A stretch of DNA of 64,000 nt from Celeribacter baekdonensis B30 (GCF_000299875.1 NZ_AMRK01000008.1:1-64000); one strand, 5' to 3'. Shown: positions 51,508 through 60,731, counted from the stretch's first letter. Notes: generated from the letters alone by a model not told the origin. Numbers and translations are program-made.

Positions 51508-51960
51508 GGGCGGCAGTATCCTCCGTCCTGCGGCCAAGGTCCAGAGGGGCCGCGCATCAAGGGGATATGTCAGCAGCTCACCCTCGGGCCTGCGCTCTGA
51601 CTTTCACCTTTCCCGGCGGCCAAAAGACCCATTGCCCCGCCGAAAGGTCCGCACAAACTTAACTCCACCTTAACAACGATGAATCACTTTGTGGCAAAAC
51701 ACGGTGCCAAATATGGCGCTTCCAAGGCAGATTGTGGCGAAATCTTGACCACCCCCTTCCATCATCCTCGGAAATCTCCCCCCAAAGCGCTTTGAGATCC
51801 CGCATTTATGACCTTATCAGGGCAAAGCATTCCTCTATTTACTTCAAGTCAATGGCGGATCAACATGCTCTGGATAGGGAGTGAACAAAGCACGGAAAAT
51901 TCCGGCCTTTCGCTATCAAACTGGGAAATGGGGGCACCGCTTTGATGAAAAGATGGTGTC
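51508..51960. other. Intergenic region between dnaG and the Tad-type genes
   Basis: 453 bases between divergent genes. It holds the dnaG promoter at one end and the promoter of the Tad-type operon at the other. The middle is AT-richer with runs such as CTTAACTCCACCTTAAC. I see no gene, repeat or RNA structure of note. Confidence 0.6.
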
Positions 51961-53688
51961 ATGTTAGGTATTTTTCGCGGCGATGAAATCGTCGTAGACT
52001 TGGTGAACACACAACAGGCTCTTGGCTTGGCGCAAAATGACGCCGCACAGGAGCTGCGTGGCAAAAAAGTCCTTTCTTCGCTGCGGCGTAAGGGACTTCG
52101 CGAGAGCCTGCTCTCACATCTGCCTTTGCCCCACCCTGCCCTCTATGCCAAAGAGGAACAGGGGTCATTGGCTGTGTTCGGCCTGTTCACCTTTGTCATC
52201 GTGATGATTCTGGCCGGGATTGGCGTCGATATCATACGCCATGAAACTCTGCGGACCGAACTGCAAAACACGCTTGATCGTGCTGTGCTGGCCGCCGCCA
52301 ACCTTGAAAACAGCTTTGACCCCACAGTCGTGGTCGAAGACTATTTCGCCAAGGCCGGCCTGTCGCAATATCTGACAAACGTCAAAACCGAAGTGTCCGG
52401 CCAAGGCCGCCGTGTGACCGCAACCGTGTCCGCAGACATTCCGACCTATTTCATGAAATTCGCCGCCGTCGACACTTTGACGTTGGCAAGCCATGGCGCC
52501 GCAGAACAAGGCTTGGCCAATCTCGAAATCTCGCTTGTGCTTGACGTGTCGAATTCAATGAACAGCTCGAACCGGATTGGCAACCTGTCCATTGCGGGAC
52601 AGGAATTTGCCCAAACCATTTTCGACAATTCCGCGCCGGATGCCGTCTCCATGTCGGTGGTGCCCTATTCCACGCAGGTGAACGCGGGACCGACCATTCT
52701 GTCGGAATTCAACGTCACAGATGCGCATAGCAATTCCTATTGCCTGAACTTCACCTCAAGCGATTTTGAAACCACGAACATCGAACCCAAAGACTATGCC
52801 GGGGCGAAATATTACCAACAAACACTGGCGTTTGACCCGTGGTATTACAATGACTTCAACCAAGGCACCATTCTGGAGGTCTGCGATCCGCATAGCTACA
52901 ATCGGATTTTGCCGTTCTCGAATTCGCTATCCGAGGTTCAGAGCAAAATCTCCAACCTGCGCGCCGACGGCAACACGTCGATTGATGTCGGTGTGAAATG
53001 GGGCGCGGCGTTGCTTGACACATCCGCAGCCCCGCTGACCGGTGCCCTCATCGCGTCGGGAGAAGTGTCCTCCGCCATGGCGGGCCGCCCGGCTGTGGCC
53101 TCTGCATCGACCCTCAAGGTGTTGGTGGTGATGACCGATGGTGTGAACACCACCCAGTATTACATGCCCTCCAATTACCGCTCCGGCAATTCGGATATCT
53201 ATCTTGCACCAGACGGTAGGGTCTCTTTCCCGGTCAGCAAAAGAACATGCAGCTATTTTTCCTGCTGGAACGAAACCAAATGGTATGAACCGCAAAGCCG
53301 CAATTACTACAGCTCGGTCTATGGCGGCTCAAACGCCACGCGCCTGACCTGGCCCGAAGTGTGGCAGCGCTTCACGGTCGAAAGCCATGCCTATGCCCGC
53401 TATTATGGCTCCGGCAGCTCCAATGACTATTACTTCTGGACCGGCGCCACCCGCACAGGCGTGAGCGGCACAACCAAAAACGAACGCCTGAACGATATTT
53501 GCACGGCCGCCAAAAACAACGGCGTTCTGATCTTTACCATCGGGTTTGAAGCCCCAAACGACGCCGAACAAGTGCTGATCTCCTGCGCCTCCTCTCCGGC
53601 TCATTACTATGATGTGGATGGTCTGGAAATCTCGGACGCTTTTGCCGCCATCGCCACGAAAGTGACAGAACTGAGGTTGGTCGAATGA
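51961..53688 (+). CDS. TadG-like protein with vWA domain
   Basis: 575 residues. One membrane helix near the N-terminus (GSLAVFGLFTFVIVMILAGIGVDIIRHE), the TadG/TadE pilin-like segment, then a von Willebrand A domain with MIDAS motif D-x-S-x-S (LVLDVSNSMNSS, ~200) and a later VVMTDGVNT. Tad/Flp pili use such proteins as minor components in adhesion. About 60 residues precede the helix, longer than usual, so the true start may be downstream. Tyr/Ser/Asn-rich central insert. Overlaps the TadE-like gene by 4 bases. Confidence 0.87.
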   Translation: MLGIFRGDEIVVDLVNTQQALGLAQNDAAQELRGKKVLSSLRRKGLRESLLSHLPLPHPALYAKEEQGSLAVFGLFTFVIVMILAGIGVDIIRHETLRTELQNTLDRAVLAAANLENSFDPTVVVEDYFAKAGLSQYLTNVKTEVSGQGRRVTATVSADIPTYFMKFAAVDTLTLASHGAAEQGLANLEISLVLDVSNSMNSSNRIGNLSIAGQEFAQTIFDNSAPDAVSMSVVPYSTQVNAGPTILSEFNVTDAHSNSYCLNFTSSDFETTNIEPKDYAGAKYYQQTLAFDPWYYNDFNQGTILEVCDPHSYNRILPFSNSLSEVQSKISNLRADGNTSIDVGVKWGAALLDTSAAPLTGALIASGEVSSAMAGRPAVASASTLKVLVVMTDGVNTTQYYMPSNYRSGNSDIYLAPDGRVSFPVSKRTCSYFSCWNETKWYEPQSRNYYSSVYGGSNATRLTWPEVWQRFTVESHAYARYYGSGSSNDYYFWTGATRTGVSGTTKNERLNDICTAAKNNGVLIFTIGFEAPNDAEQVLISCASSPAHYYDVDGLEISDAFAAIATKVTELRLVE

Positions 53689-54230
53689 ATGTTCTCTCCG
53701 TCCTAAGATACCTGTCGCGCCGCTATCGTCGCGGCGAGGCTGGCAGTTCGACAATCGAATTTGTCATCGTGTTTCCGGTGTTCGCGTTCATGATGATGGG
53801 CAGCTATGAGATTGGCTATTATACGGTCTCCGCCTCCATGCTGGACCGTGGCCTTGATCTGGCCGTGCGCGATGTGCGCCTGGGCACCGCCTCCAATGTC
53901 ACGTTGCCCACGCTGAAAACCGCCGTCTGCACCTATGCCCGCTATGTGCGCAATTGCGAAGAAAACCTGCACATCGCCCTCGAACCCGTGGATGCAAACA
54001 ATTTCGTGCGCCCCGCCAATATCGCGGATTGCATTGACCGGAACCAGAACATCACCCCCGCCACCACCTTTACCGATGGGGGCGAGAATGAACTGATGCT
54101 CGTGCGCGCTTGCGTGATTGTCGATCCGATTTTCCCGACCACTTGGCTTGGGGCCGCTTTGGAAGGCACTCCGGGCTCTGGCTATGCGATGGTATCCACC
54201 GCAGGCTTTGTCAACGAACCCAACACCTGA
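53685..54230 (+). CDS. TadE-like pseudopilin
   Basis: 181 residues. Type IV pilin-like N-terminus: RRYRRGEAGSSTIEFVIVFPVFAFMMMGSYEIGYY, with G-E/S cleavage context for a prepilin peptidase and the essential Glu five residues later. The rest has two Cys pairs (CTYARYVRNCEE, DCIDRNQ ... ACVIVDP). It belongs to the TadE family of minor pseudopilins. The start overlaps the stop of the vWA gene (ATGA), so they are coupled. Confidence 0.88.
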   Translation: MNVLSVLRYLSRRYRRGEAGSSTIEFVIVFPVFAFMMMGSYEIGYYTVSASMLDRGLDLAVRDVRLGTASNVTLPTLKTAVCTYARYVRNCEENLHIALEPVDANNFVRPANIADCIDRNQNITPATTFTDGGENELMLVRACVIVDPIFPTTWLGAALEGTPGSGYAMVSTAGFVNEPNT

Positions 54231-54241
54231 TCGGAATGCTC

Positions 54242-54898
54242 ATGACCTCTCTGCGCGCCCCTTTGCTGTCTCTTGCCCGTCGCTACCAGCGCGATGACCA
54301 AGGCACATGGTCCGTCGAAGCCGTCATCATGGCGCCGTTGATCATGTTCTCTTTGGTGTTTTGTTATACGTTCTTTACTGCGTTTCAGGCCAAATCCGAG
54401 GCCAACAAAGCCAATTATACGATCTCCGATTATCTCTCGCGGCAAACCGACCCGGTCACCCCGGCCTTTCTCAACGGGACCGCAGATCTCTATCGCTTCC
54501 TCAACAACTCCGGCGACATCGACATGCGCGTCTCCGAGGTCAAGTTTTCGCTCGATAGCAATGGCAATGGCTCTTACAGTCTCGTGTGGTCCTATGCCGT
54601 GGGGGATTTCTCGCCGTTGACCACAAACAGCCTGTCCGATGTCGAAAACCGTTTGCCGCTTTTGGCCAATGGCGAAGAAGTGCTTTTGGTCGAAACCGTC
54701 CGCACCTGGTCGCCACTGTTTGACGTGGGGCTCGCGGAACTGGCCTTTGCCGACACCGTCACAACCAAACCCCGATTTGCGACACAGGTTTTGTTTGATG
54801 ACGGGTCTGCCTCCTCCGGGTCCTCGAATACGGACACCACGGACGATCCCAACATGGATCAAGGCAGCGGCGGTCGCAGATATAACAGATATTACTGA
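54242..54898 (+). CDS. TadE/TadF-like pseudopilin
   Basis: 218 residues. The N-terminal RRYQRDDQGTWSVEAVIMAPLIMFSLVFCYTFFTAF shows the same pseudopilin pattern, with Glu at position 5 of the mature helix and no strong further homology. The C-terminus is Gly/Ser/Asp-rich (DDGSASSGSSNTDTTDDPNMDQGSGGRRYNRYY), unusual for the family. Start ATG 54242 chosen for the GGA six bases earlier; ATG 54236 is equally possible. Last gene of the three; the export machinery (tadA-D, cpaB-F) is not in the window. Confidence 0.8.
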   Translation: MTSLRAPLLSLARRYQRDDQGTWSVEAVIMAPLIMFSLVFCYTFFTAFQAKSEANKANYTISDYLSRQTDPVTPAFLNGTADLYRFLNNSGDIDMRVSEVKFSLDSNGNGSYSLVWSYAVGDFSPLTTNSLSDVENRLPLLANGEEVLLVETVRTWSPLFDVGLAELAFADTVTTKPRFATQVLFDDGSASSGSSNTDTTDDPNMDQGSGGRRYNRYY

Positions 54899-54929
54899 TT
54901 ACTGACGCTTAGTGACTGATCGTTCAAAG

Positions 54930-54958
54930 GCCTTCCCCGCATTTTACACGGGGAGGGC
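54930..54958. terminator. Hairpin between convergent genes
   Basis: GCCTTCCCCG-loop-CGGGGAGGGC, 10-bp stem with one G-T pair and a 9-base loop. No T-run on the plus strand and a weak one on the minus, so it may serve as an imperfect bidirectional terminator. Confidence 0.5.
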
Positions 54959-54977
54959 GAGCACATGGCACGGTCGA

Positions 54978-55466
54978 TCATTCGATGCGGCCAGCGCCTG
55001 AAAGACGTGCCGCAATCACATCGGCCATCGCTTTGCCCTGTCCCGCCGGTGTCACACCCCCGACACCGATCCGATGCCCCAAACGCCACCACAGACCCGG
55101 CACCCAAGCGCGCGGGTATTTGGGCCGGTCCTGTCCGGTTTTCAATCGGATCATGAAACCGTTCGAGGGCTTGAACGCAAAGGTGCCGCGCTCGACGGCG
55201 GAAATATCGTCCAACCGGCACAAAACCCGCCCTCCCTCTTCGGTCAAAGCCTCTTCGGTCAAAACCAACCCGCGCGCGGTCGCCCGCCACACCAGCCAGG
55301 CAAAGCCAAAGGCCAGCACAGCCATTGCCAAAAGCAAGGCGATCCACCCCATCCCAACCGCCTCGGGCCGCGTCGCGATCCAGACAAGCAAGGCCCCCAA
55401 TGCGGCCAGCATCATTGCGGCGCTGGCGCGTCGGGCGGGTGAAGGTGTGAGGGTGAAATCGGACAT
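54978..55466 (-). CDS. Membrane protein of unknown function (PH-like domain)
   Basis: 162 residues. Two hydrophobic helices (ASAAMMLAALGALLVWIAT and GWIALLLAMAVLAFGFAWLVW) are followed by a cytoplasmic beta-rich domain with RGLVLTEEALTEEGGRVLCRLDDISAVERGTFAFKPSNGFMIRLKTG, similar in plan to small bacterial PH-like (DUF2244/YcxB-like) domains. Known Rhodobacteraceae homologues are only described as hypothetical. Start with AGGAG at good distance. Single gene, convergent with the Tad-type operon. Confidence 0.75.
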   Translation of the reverse strand: MSDFTLTPSPARRASAAMMLAALGALLVWIATRPEAVGMGWIALLLAMAVLAFGFAWLVWRATARGLVLTEEALTEEGGRVLCRLDDISAVERGTFAFKPSNGFMIRLKTGQDRPKYPRAWVPGLWWRLGHRIGVGGVTPAGQGKAMADVIAARLSGAGRIE

Positions 55467-55737
55467 TTGGGATGCTCCTGTTGGGGCGTTATTTGGGGCG
55501 TTATCGGGCTTTGGGACGCAGTTTCATCACCAGAGTCGCGCCAGAATCGCGCTGTCAAACGCTGTACAATCTTGCGATGCCTTGGCGATGCCATGGGCCT
55601 GTTGCCATTCACCTGTGCCTCAGGTTCATTGCAAAAGGCTTTAGCGCAAAAGCCGCAGAACGCAAAGCCATCTTGTTCCGACGCGTCGCAACGCGTAAAG
55701 CAAACCCAGCTTTTCTTGCGGACGGACCCTGCCGATC

Positions 55738-56070
55738 ATGTTGCGCCATCGCCCCTTTCGCTGTTTTTATCTGACCTTGCCACTCACGGCGGCGCTTGCG
55801 GGCCTCTCTGGCTGCGCCGATCGTCCAGACCTGTCGGGCCGTGTGGCCCCCGTCGATACGACCCAGCCTTGGCCAAACCTGCTGAGTTCGCAGATGATCA
55901 GTGCCGCCCCTCCCTTGGACGAGGCTGGCACAGAGGCCGCCATGGCGTTGGCGGGAAGGGCCGCGGCCCTGGCGGCGCGGGGGCGTACCTTGTCAAAGAC
56001 CCCGGTCCTGACACAGGCCGAACGCGCCCGCCTGATGGCCGCTCTCGCCCGCGCAGGCGCCCCCTCTTAA
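55738..56070 (+). CDS. Small lipoprotein of unknown function
   Basis: 110 residues. Lipobox ALAGLSGCADR after a hydrophobic stretch, so probably lipidated at Cys26. The mature protein is Ala-rich and helical (EAGTEAAMALAGRAAALAARGRTL). No family recognised. The ribosome site is poor, so the start is uncertain. It lies 135 bases before hom and could share a promoter. Confidence 0.65.
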   Translation: MLRHRPFRCFYLTLPLTAALAGLSGCADRPDLSGRVAPVDTTQPWPNLLSSQMISAAPPLDEAGTEAAMALAGRAAALAARGRTLSKTPVLTQAERARLMAALARAGAPS

Positions 56071-56205
56071 CGGCCCTACGCGGTGTGTCGGCACCTGCTC
56101 GGCCATTCCGCAAAGCCCATGGCGCGGTGACCGCCATCACAGTTGCACCTCAGCTCATTCACCGCTATCAGAGCGCACATATTCTTTAGTGATGCGGAGC
56201 CTCCA

Positions 56206-57516
56206 ATGCCGAAAACCCCTTCTGAAACCGCCCCCTTGCGCCTCGGGATTGCGGGTCTCGGCACCGTTGGCGTTGGCGTGATCAAAATCATCCAGCGCAA
56301 AGCCAATCTTTTGGCCCAACGCACCGGCCGCCCCATCGTTGTCACCGCCGTCTGCGCCCGTTCGCGCGACAAGGATCGCGGCATCGACATGTCCCATTAC
56401 GCTTGGGAAGACGATCCGGTCGCCCTTGCCCTGCGCGATGATGTGGATGTGTTTGTCGAATTGATGGGCGGCTCCGATGGCCCCGCCAAGGCCGCAACCG
56501 AGGCCGCCTTGTCCGCTGGCAAAGACGTGGTCACCGCCAACAAAGCCATGCTGGCGCTCTACGGCCAAGATCTTGCCCTGCGCGCCGAAGCCAAGGGTGC
56601 GGTGCTGCGCTTTGAGGCGGCGGTCGCGGGCGGCATTCCAGTGATCAAAGCCTTGACCGAAGGCCTTGCGGGCAACCGCATTGAACGCATCGTCGGCGTG
56701 ATGAACGGCACCTGCAATTACATCCTGACGCGGATGGAAAACGAAGGCCTGTCCTATGACGAGGTCTTCGCCGCCGCCAAGGCGCTTGGTTATCTCGAAG
56801 CCGATCCGACGCTTGACGTGGGCGGCATTGACGCCGGGCACAAGCTGGCCTTGCTGGCCGCAATCGGCTTTGGCACCCAGGTCGATTTTGAAAATATGGT
56901 GCTTGAGGGCATCGAACGCATCACCATCGAAGACATTCACCACGCCGCCGACATGGGCTTTCGCATAAAACTTTTGGGCGTGGCCCAGATGACCGGACGT
57001 GGCCTTGAACAGCGCATGACGCCATGCCTTGTCCCCGCCACCTCGCCTTTGGGTCAGTTGGAAAACGCCACCAACATGGTGGTGCTTGAGGGCGATGAGG
57101 TCGGTCAGATCGTGCTGCGCGGCGCGGGCGCGGGCATGGGTCCCACCGCCTCTGCCGTGATGTCCGACGTGATCGACATTGCGCGCGGTGTACGCATCCC
57201 GACCTTTGGCGTCCCTGCCGATGTGTTGGAAAAATCCACCCCCGCCGTCGCCGCAACCCCTGCACCCTATTACTTGCGCATGTCCTTGCTCGACAAACCC
57301 GGTGCCTTGGCCAAAATCGCCGCCGCTTTGGGCGATGCGGGTGTCTCCATCGACCGGATGCGCCAATATGGCCAGGAGGCCAATCCTGAGGTCGCGCCCG
57401 TGTTGATCGTCACCGACGCCACGTCGCGCAAATCCTTGGACGTGGCGCTGGACGGCATGTCGCAAACTGGCGTTTTAGCCTCTGAACCGGTCGCGATCCG
57501 TATTGAAACGGTCTGA
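56206..57516 (+). CDS. hom: Homoserine dehydrogenase
   Basis: 436 residues. N-terminal nucleotide fold LRLGIAGLGTVGVGVIKII, then the catalytic domain with FVELMGGSDGPAK, VVTANKAMLALYGQDL, EAAVAGGIPVIKAL and IVGVMNGTCNYILTRM, and a C-terminal ACT domain (YYLRMSLLDKPGALAKIAAALGDAGVSIDRM) for feedback by threonine. It reduces aspartate semialdehyde to homoserine for Met, Thr and Ile. The ATG at 56206 has GGAG upstream. The next gene begins 3 bases after its stop. Confidence 0.97.
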   Translation: MPKTPSETAPLRLGIAGLGTVGVGVIKIIQRKANLLAQRTGRPIVVTAVCARSRDKDRGIDMSHYAWEDDPVALALRDDVDVFVELMGGSDGPAKAATEAALSAGKDVVTANKAMLALYGQDLALRAEAKGAVLRFEAAVAGGIPVIKALTEGLAGNRIERIVGVMNGTCNYILTRMENEGLSYDEVFAAAKALGYLEADPTLDVGGIDAGHKLALLAAIGFGTQVDFENMVLEGIERITIEDIHHAADMGFRIKLLGVAQMTGRGLEQRMTPCLVPATSPLGQLENATNMVVLEGDEVGQIVLRGAGAGMGPTASAVMSDVIDIARGVRIPTFGVPADVLEKSTPAVAATPAPYYLRMSLLDKPGALAKIAAALGDAGVSIDRMRQYGQEANPEVAPVLIVTDATSRKSLDVALDGMSQTGVLASEPVAIRIETV

Positions 57517-57519
57517 TCC

Positions 57520-58240
57520 ATGGCGATCTGGCAGGTCTTGAACAACCCTGTCGATATTTACTGCGAGCGGCTCGATGCGTCCTTTTGGTCCGAGCCGCTC
57601 AACGCCTTATCCAACGCCGCCTTTCCCCTCGTCGCCCTTCTGATCTGGCGGGTCATGCGGGCGCGTGGGCCGATCTCAGGGATGAATACGGTGTTGACTG
57701 GCCTCTGCGCGCTGATTGGTCTGGGCTCGTTTTTGTTTCACACCTTCGCCAATCGTTGGTCCGAATGGGCCGACACCGTGCCGATCTGGAGCTTTGTCGG
57801 GCTGTATGTCTATGCGGCCCTGACCACGGAACGCGGCACATCCCGGCGCTACAAAGTGATTGCTGCCATATTGATTTCAAGCGTCACCCTCACCGTATTG
57901 TTTCTCATGGCCACAGGTGAAACCACCGACGCGAATGCCGCCGATCCGCTCAATGGCACGGGTCAATATGCCCCTGCGCTGATCGCTTTGCTGATCTTTG
58001 CCGCGGCGTCATGGCGGTTGCGCCTGGTTGCGCCTGCCGCAGGCCCCTTGGGTCTTGGCCGCCGCCGTGACCTTTCTTGCCTCTATGGCATTCCGTACCT
58101 TTGATATGGCGCTTTGCACCTCATGGCCCACGGGGACACATTTCATGTGGCATGTCCTGAATGCGGCAATGATCGGTTTTTTACTGATGGCACGGGGCAT
58201 GGCGCGCCCTGCCGTCAGACCTGCCACGTCAGCGCGGTGA
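57520..58240 (+). pseudogene. Ceramidase-family membrane protein broken by a 10-bp duplication
   Basis: Seven-helix alkaline-ceramidase-like protein: VDIYCERLDASFWSEPLNALSNAAF at the start, GSFLFHTFANRWSEWADTVPIW (His and Asp of the family) and, in another frame, FRTFDMALCTSWPTGTHFMWHVLNAAMIGFLL (last His). Reading shifts from frame 1 to frame 2 near 58030. GTTGCGCCTG is repeated twice in tandem (58017-58036); removing one copy joins the two frames exactly (R-L-R-L-P-Q-A-P-W) into a protein of about 236 residues. As written, translation would stop at 58104 after 194 residues, without the last helix. Located 3 bases after hom. Confidence 0.88.
58017..58036 (+). repeat. 10-bp tandem duplication disrupting the ceramidase gene
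   Basis: GTTGCGCCTG twice without spacing, at 58017-58026 and 58027-58036. The unit length is not a multiple of 3, so it shifts the frame. Confidence 0.97.
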
Positions 58241-58272
58241 CTGCCTATCTGGGTGGCGGATTGCGGCAAGTT

Positions 58273-58291
58273 GACGTAATTTTGTTACGTC
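58273..58291. promoter_or_regulatory. Palindrome upstream of glpX
   Basis: GACGTAA-TTTTG-TTACGTC, a perfect 7-base inverted repeat with 5-base spacer, 129 bases before the glpX start and just after the broken ceramidase gene. Could be an operator of a dimeric regulator; a terminator is less likely because no T-run follows. Confidence 0.5.
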
Positions 58292-58419
58292 CTGCCAATA
58301 AGTTAGCGCAAACAACGCCCTGTTAGCGCACACAGATGCCCGCCCGCCTTGCCCCGCCGATGAACATATGGTCATGAGGGGGAGACCATCCAATCCGTCC
58401 GTCGAAAAAGGACCATCCC

Positions 58420-59397
58420 ATGTCAAAACCCATCGCTTTTTATGACCGCATGCTGTCGCTCGGTCTCGCCCGCGTCGCCGAACAGGCCGCCCTCGCCTCC
58501 GCCGATTTCGTCGGCAATGGTGACGAAAAAGCCGCAGACCAAGCCGCCGTGAACGCCATGCGCGAACAGCTCAACTCCCTCGACATCAAAGGCGTTGTTG
58601 TGATCGGTGAAGGCGAGCGCGACGAAGCACCGATGCTCTACATCGGCGAAGAGGTTGGCACCGGCGAAGGTCCCGCTGTGGACATCGCGTTGGACCCGCT
58701 CGAAGGCACCACATTGACCGCCAAAGACATGCCGAACGCGCTCACCGTGATCGCCATGGCACCGCGCGGCACCTTGTTGCACGCGCCGGATGTCTACATG
58801 GACAAACTGGCCATTGGGCCGGGTTACGCCAAAGACGTGGTCAGCCTCGCCATGTCCCCGACCGAACGCGTCGAAGCACTGGCCAAGGCCAAAGGCGTGC
58901 GTCCGAACCAGATCAACCTCTGTGTGCTTGAACGTCCCCGCCACGAAGACCTGATCGCCGAATTGCGCGCCACCGGCGCGTCGATCCGCCTGATCACCGA
59001 TGGCGATGTGGCCGGTGTCATTCACTGTGCCGAGGCCAAAACCGGCATCGACATGTATATGGGATCCGGCGGCGCACCCGAGGGCGTTTTGGCGGCCTCT
59101 GCGTTGAAATGCATGGGCGGTCAGATGTGGGGCCAGCTTTTGTTCCGCAACGATGACGAACGCGGCCGCGCCACCAAAGCCGGCATCACCGATTTCGACA
59201 AAATCTATTCGCGCGACGAATTGGTCACCGGCGATGTGATCTTTGCCGCCACCGGCGTGACCGATGGCTCCATCGTGTCGGGCATCAAACGCGAGCCGGG
59301 CTATTTGACCACGGAAACCATCCTGATGCGGTCCAAAACCGGCTCCGTGCGCCACATGACCTACCGCAACCCGATCTCGAACGCGCATCAAATTTAA
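58420..59397 (+). CDS. glpX: Class II fructose-1,6-bisphosphatase
   Basis: 325 residues of GlpX. Metal-binding GEGERDEAPMLYIGEEVG and DPLEGTTLTAKDMPNALTV, the later GSGGAPEGVLAASALKCMGGQMWGQLL and AATGVTDGSIVSGIKR are all present. It dephosphorylates fructose-1,6-bisphosphate in gluconeogenesis and, in phototrophic relatives, in the Calvin cycle. The ATG has AAAAGGA upstream. A terminator follows 24 bases after the stop. The hom-glpX neighbourhood, often with recJ downstream, is common in Rhodobacteraceae. Confidence 0.97.
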   Translation: MSKPIAFYDRMLSLGLARVAEQAALASADFVGNGDEKAADQAAVNAMREQLNSLDIKGVVVIGEGERDEAPMLYIGEEVGTGEGPAVDIALDPLEGTTLTAKDMPNALTVIAMAPRGTLLHAPDVYMDKLAIGPGYAKDVVSLAMSPTERVEALAKAKGVRPNQINLCVLERPRHEDLIAELRATGASIRLITDGDVAGVIHCAEAKTGIDMYMGSGGAPEGVLAASALKCMGGQMWGQLLFRNDDERGRATKAGITDFDKIYSRDELVTGDVIFAATGVTDGSIVSGIKREPGYLTTETILMRSKTGSVRHMTYRNPISNAHQI

Positions 59398-59420
59398 GAC
59401 GCGCCAAGATCAGCACGAGG

Positions 59421-59450
59421 GGACGTCAACAGCACTGTTGGCGTCCTTTT
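59421..59450 (+). terminator. Intrinsic terminator of glpX
   Basis: GGACGTCAACA-GCAC-TGTTGGCGTCC-TTTT: 11-bp stem with one G-T/mismatch, 4-base loop and four Ts. Confidence 0.88.
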
Positions 59451-59465
59451 CATGTGACAGACGGA

Positions 59466-59509
59466 TTTTCATGGGTCAGTTTTTCACGGGTCAGATTTTC
59501 ATGGGCCAA
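59466..59509 (+). repeat. Short 15-bp tandem repeat
   Basis: TTTTCAYGGGYCAG at 59466, 59481 and 59496, period 15 bases, with a few differences (CATGGG, CACGGG, CATGGGCC). Lies between glpX and the GH114 gene. It looks like a decayed minisatellite; no role is evident. Confidence 0.75.
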
Positions 59510-59669
59510 GCTACGCACACGGCCTCCCCCACCTGCTGACACAGATCGGCGGACTGTTGTTCGTCCAGGCCAACCTGTATCATTATGTGAAACGGGCTGC
59601 TCATCGCTGGGGCCGTCGCGCGCCCCGATCGGAGCCCCTGCCACCGGCCTGTCCCGCGGGACTTGCCTT

Positions 59670-60524
59670 CTATCCTGCAGAACAAAGCTCGAAAACATAT
59701 CCGGCTTGCCCCGGCCCCACGAGGTTGTGGTCGCGCAGGACCGTCAGAGTGGGCTGATCCGGCAGCTTGCACAGCGCCGCGAAGGACCCTGCTTTGCCCA
59801 ATGCCCCGTCATATTCCACATCAATGTGATTGGCCCCATAGTGGTCGCGGTAGACCCCACATTCGCCCCAGGCCGCACATTCTTCGCTAATGACAAAATC
59901 AAAGCCCGCTCCCGGCCCACGCGCGCCCAGATCCGGCGCGTTCTTTTGCCCTGCCGCCAGACCAAGCCCATGCGCCACATCCACAAGCGTCGTTGCCAAG
60001 GCGATATTGCCATCGACGGTGAGCGTTTCGAACCGCGTCCAACTGTCCAAATTGTCGAATTCCACGGCATCAAAGCCTTTGGCCGCACATAGCTCTATCG
60101 TGCCCCGCGCCGCGTCCGCGATCTGCGCGCGCGTCGCTTCGGTTCGGGTATCAAGCACATATTCATCCGGCCACCCCGGATCGGCAACAAGATTGCCATC
60201 GTCATCGCGCAAGAGCGCATTCGGATGATGGGAAAGCCACCACTGCAACCTACCGGGCTGGGTCTGAAAAACGTTCACGTAGCAGATATTATAACGCCCG
60301 GCGCTTGGCTCCGCCGTGCTGTCACGCACAACCACGCTCACGCGATCCTCCGGGGGATAGGCACCTCCCAACTGGTAGTCGACCGCGCCGTCGCTCGGCA
60401 ACATTTGCCACCCCGGTTTTGCCAGGCTGGCGCAGGGCAGAGCCCAAGCAACAGCGACCATGACAGACATCGGAGCAACAAAGCGTGTCAGCCTATTCCA
60501 AACGTGATCCAATTGGTCCGGCAT
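59670..60524 (-). CDS. GH114-like glycosidase, exported
   Basis: 284 residues. A signal sequence near the N-terminus (VMVAVAWALPCASLAKP) and a TIM-barrel of the GH114/endo-alpha-1,4-polygalactosaminidase family: WQMLPSDGAVDYQLGG, ICYVNVFQTQPGR, the active-site region FDAVEFDNLDSW, AAGQKNAPDLG, FVISEECAAWGEC. The GH114 domain usually hydrolyses or binds galactosaminogalactan-type polymers; in bacteria the substrate is unknown. The ATG has GGGGAG upstream. Cys pairs in the mature part suggest a periplasmic or secreted protein. Confidence 0.85.
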   Translation of the reverse strand: MPDQLDHVWNRLTRFVAPMSVMVAVAWALPCASLAKPGWQMLPSDGAVDYQLGGAYPPEDRVSVVVRDSTAEPSAGRYNICYVNVFQTQPGRLQWWLSHHPNALLRDDDGNLVADPGWPDEYVLDTRTEATRAQIADAARGTIELCAAKGFDAVEFDNLDSWTRFETLTVDGNIALATTLVDVAHGLGLAAGQKNAPDLGARGPGAGFDFVISEECAAWGECGVYRDHYGANHIDVEYDGALGKAGSFAALCKLPDQPTLTVLRDHNLVGPGQAGYVFELCSAG

Positions 60525-60731
60525 ACCCGAACTCCCCTCTGCGCGCCTTAGGTGACTTCCCTCGAAAACACCTTAGTGATGTCTGATACACTGTCTCGCC
60601 CCCTCACCAAAGGCAAATACATGCCTCGGTTGCAAACCCGAACGAGCATAAGGCCCATCATCCCCAATGCGCTCGGCATCGCCACATAAGGCCCCGTTGC
60701 TCTACCTGCGCAAAAGCGCCATATAGAGCGG

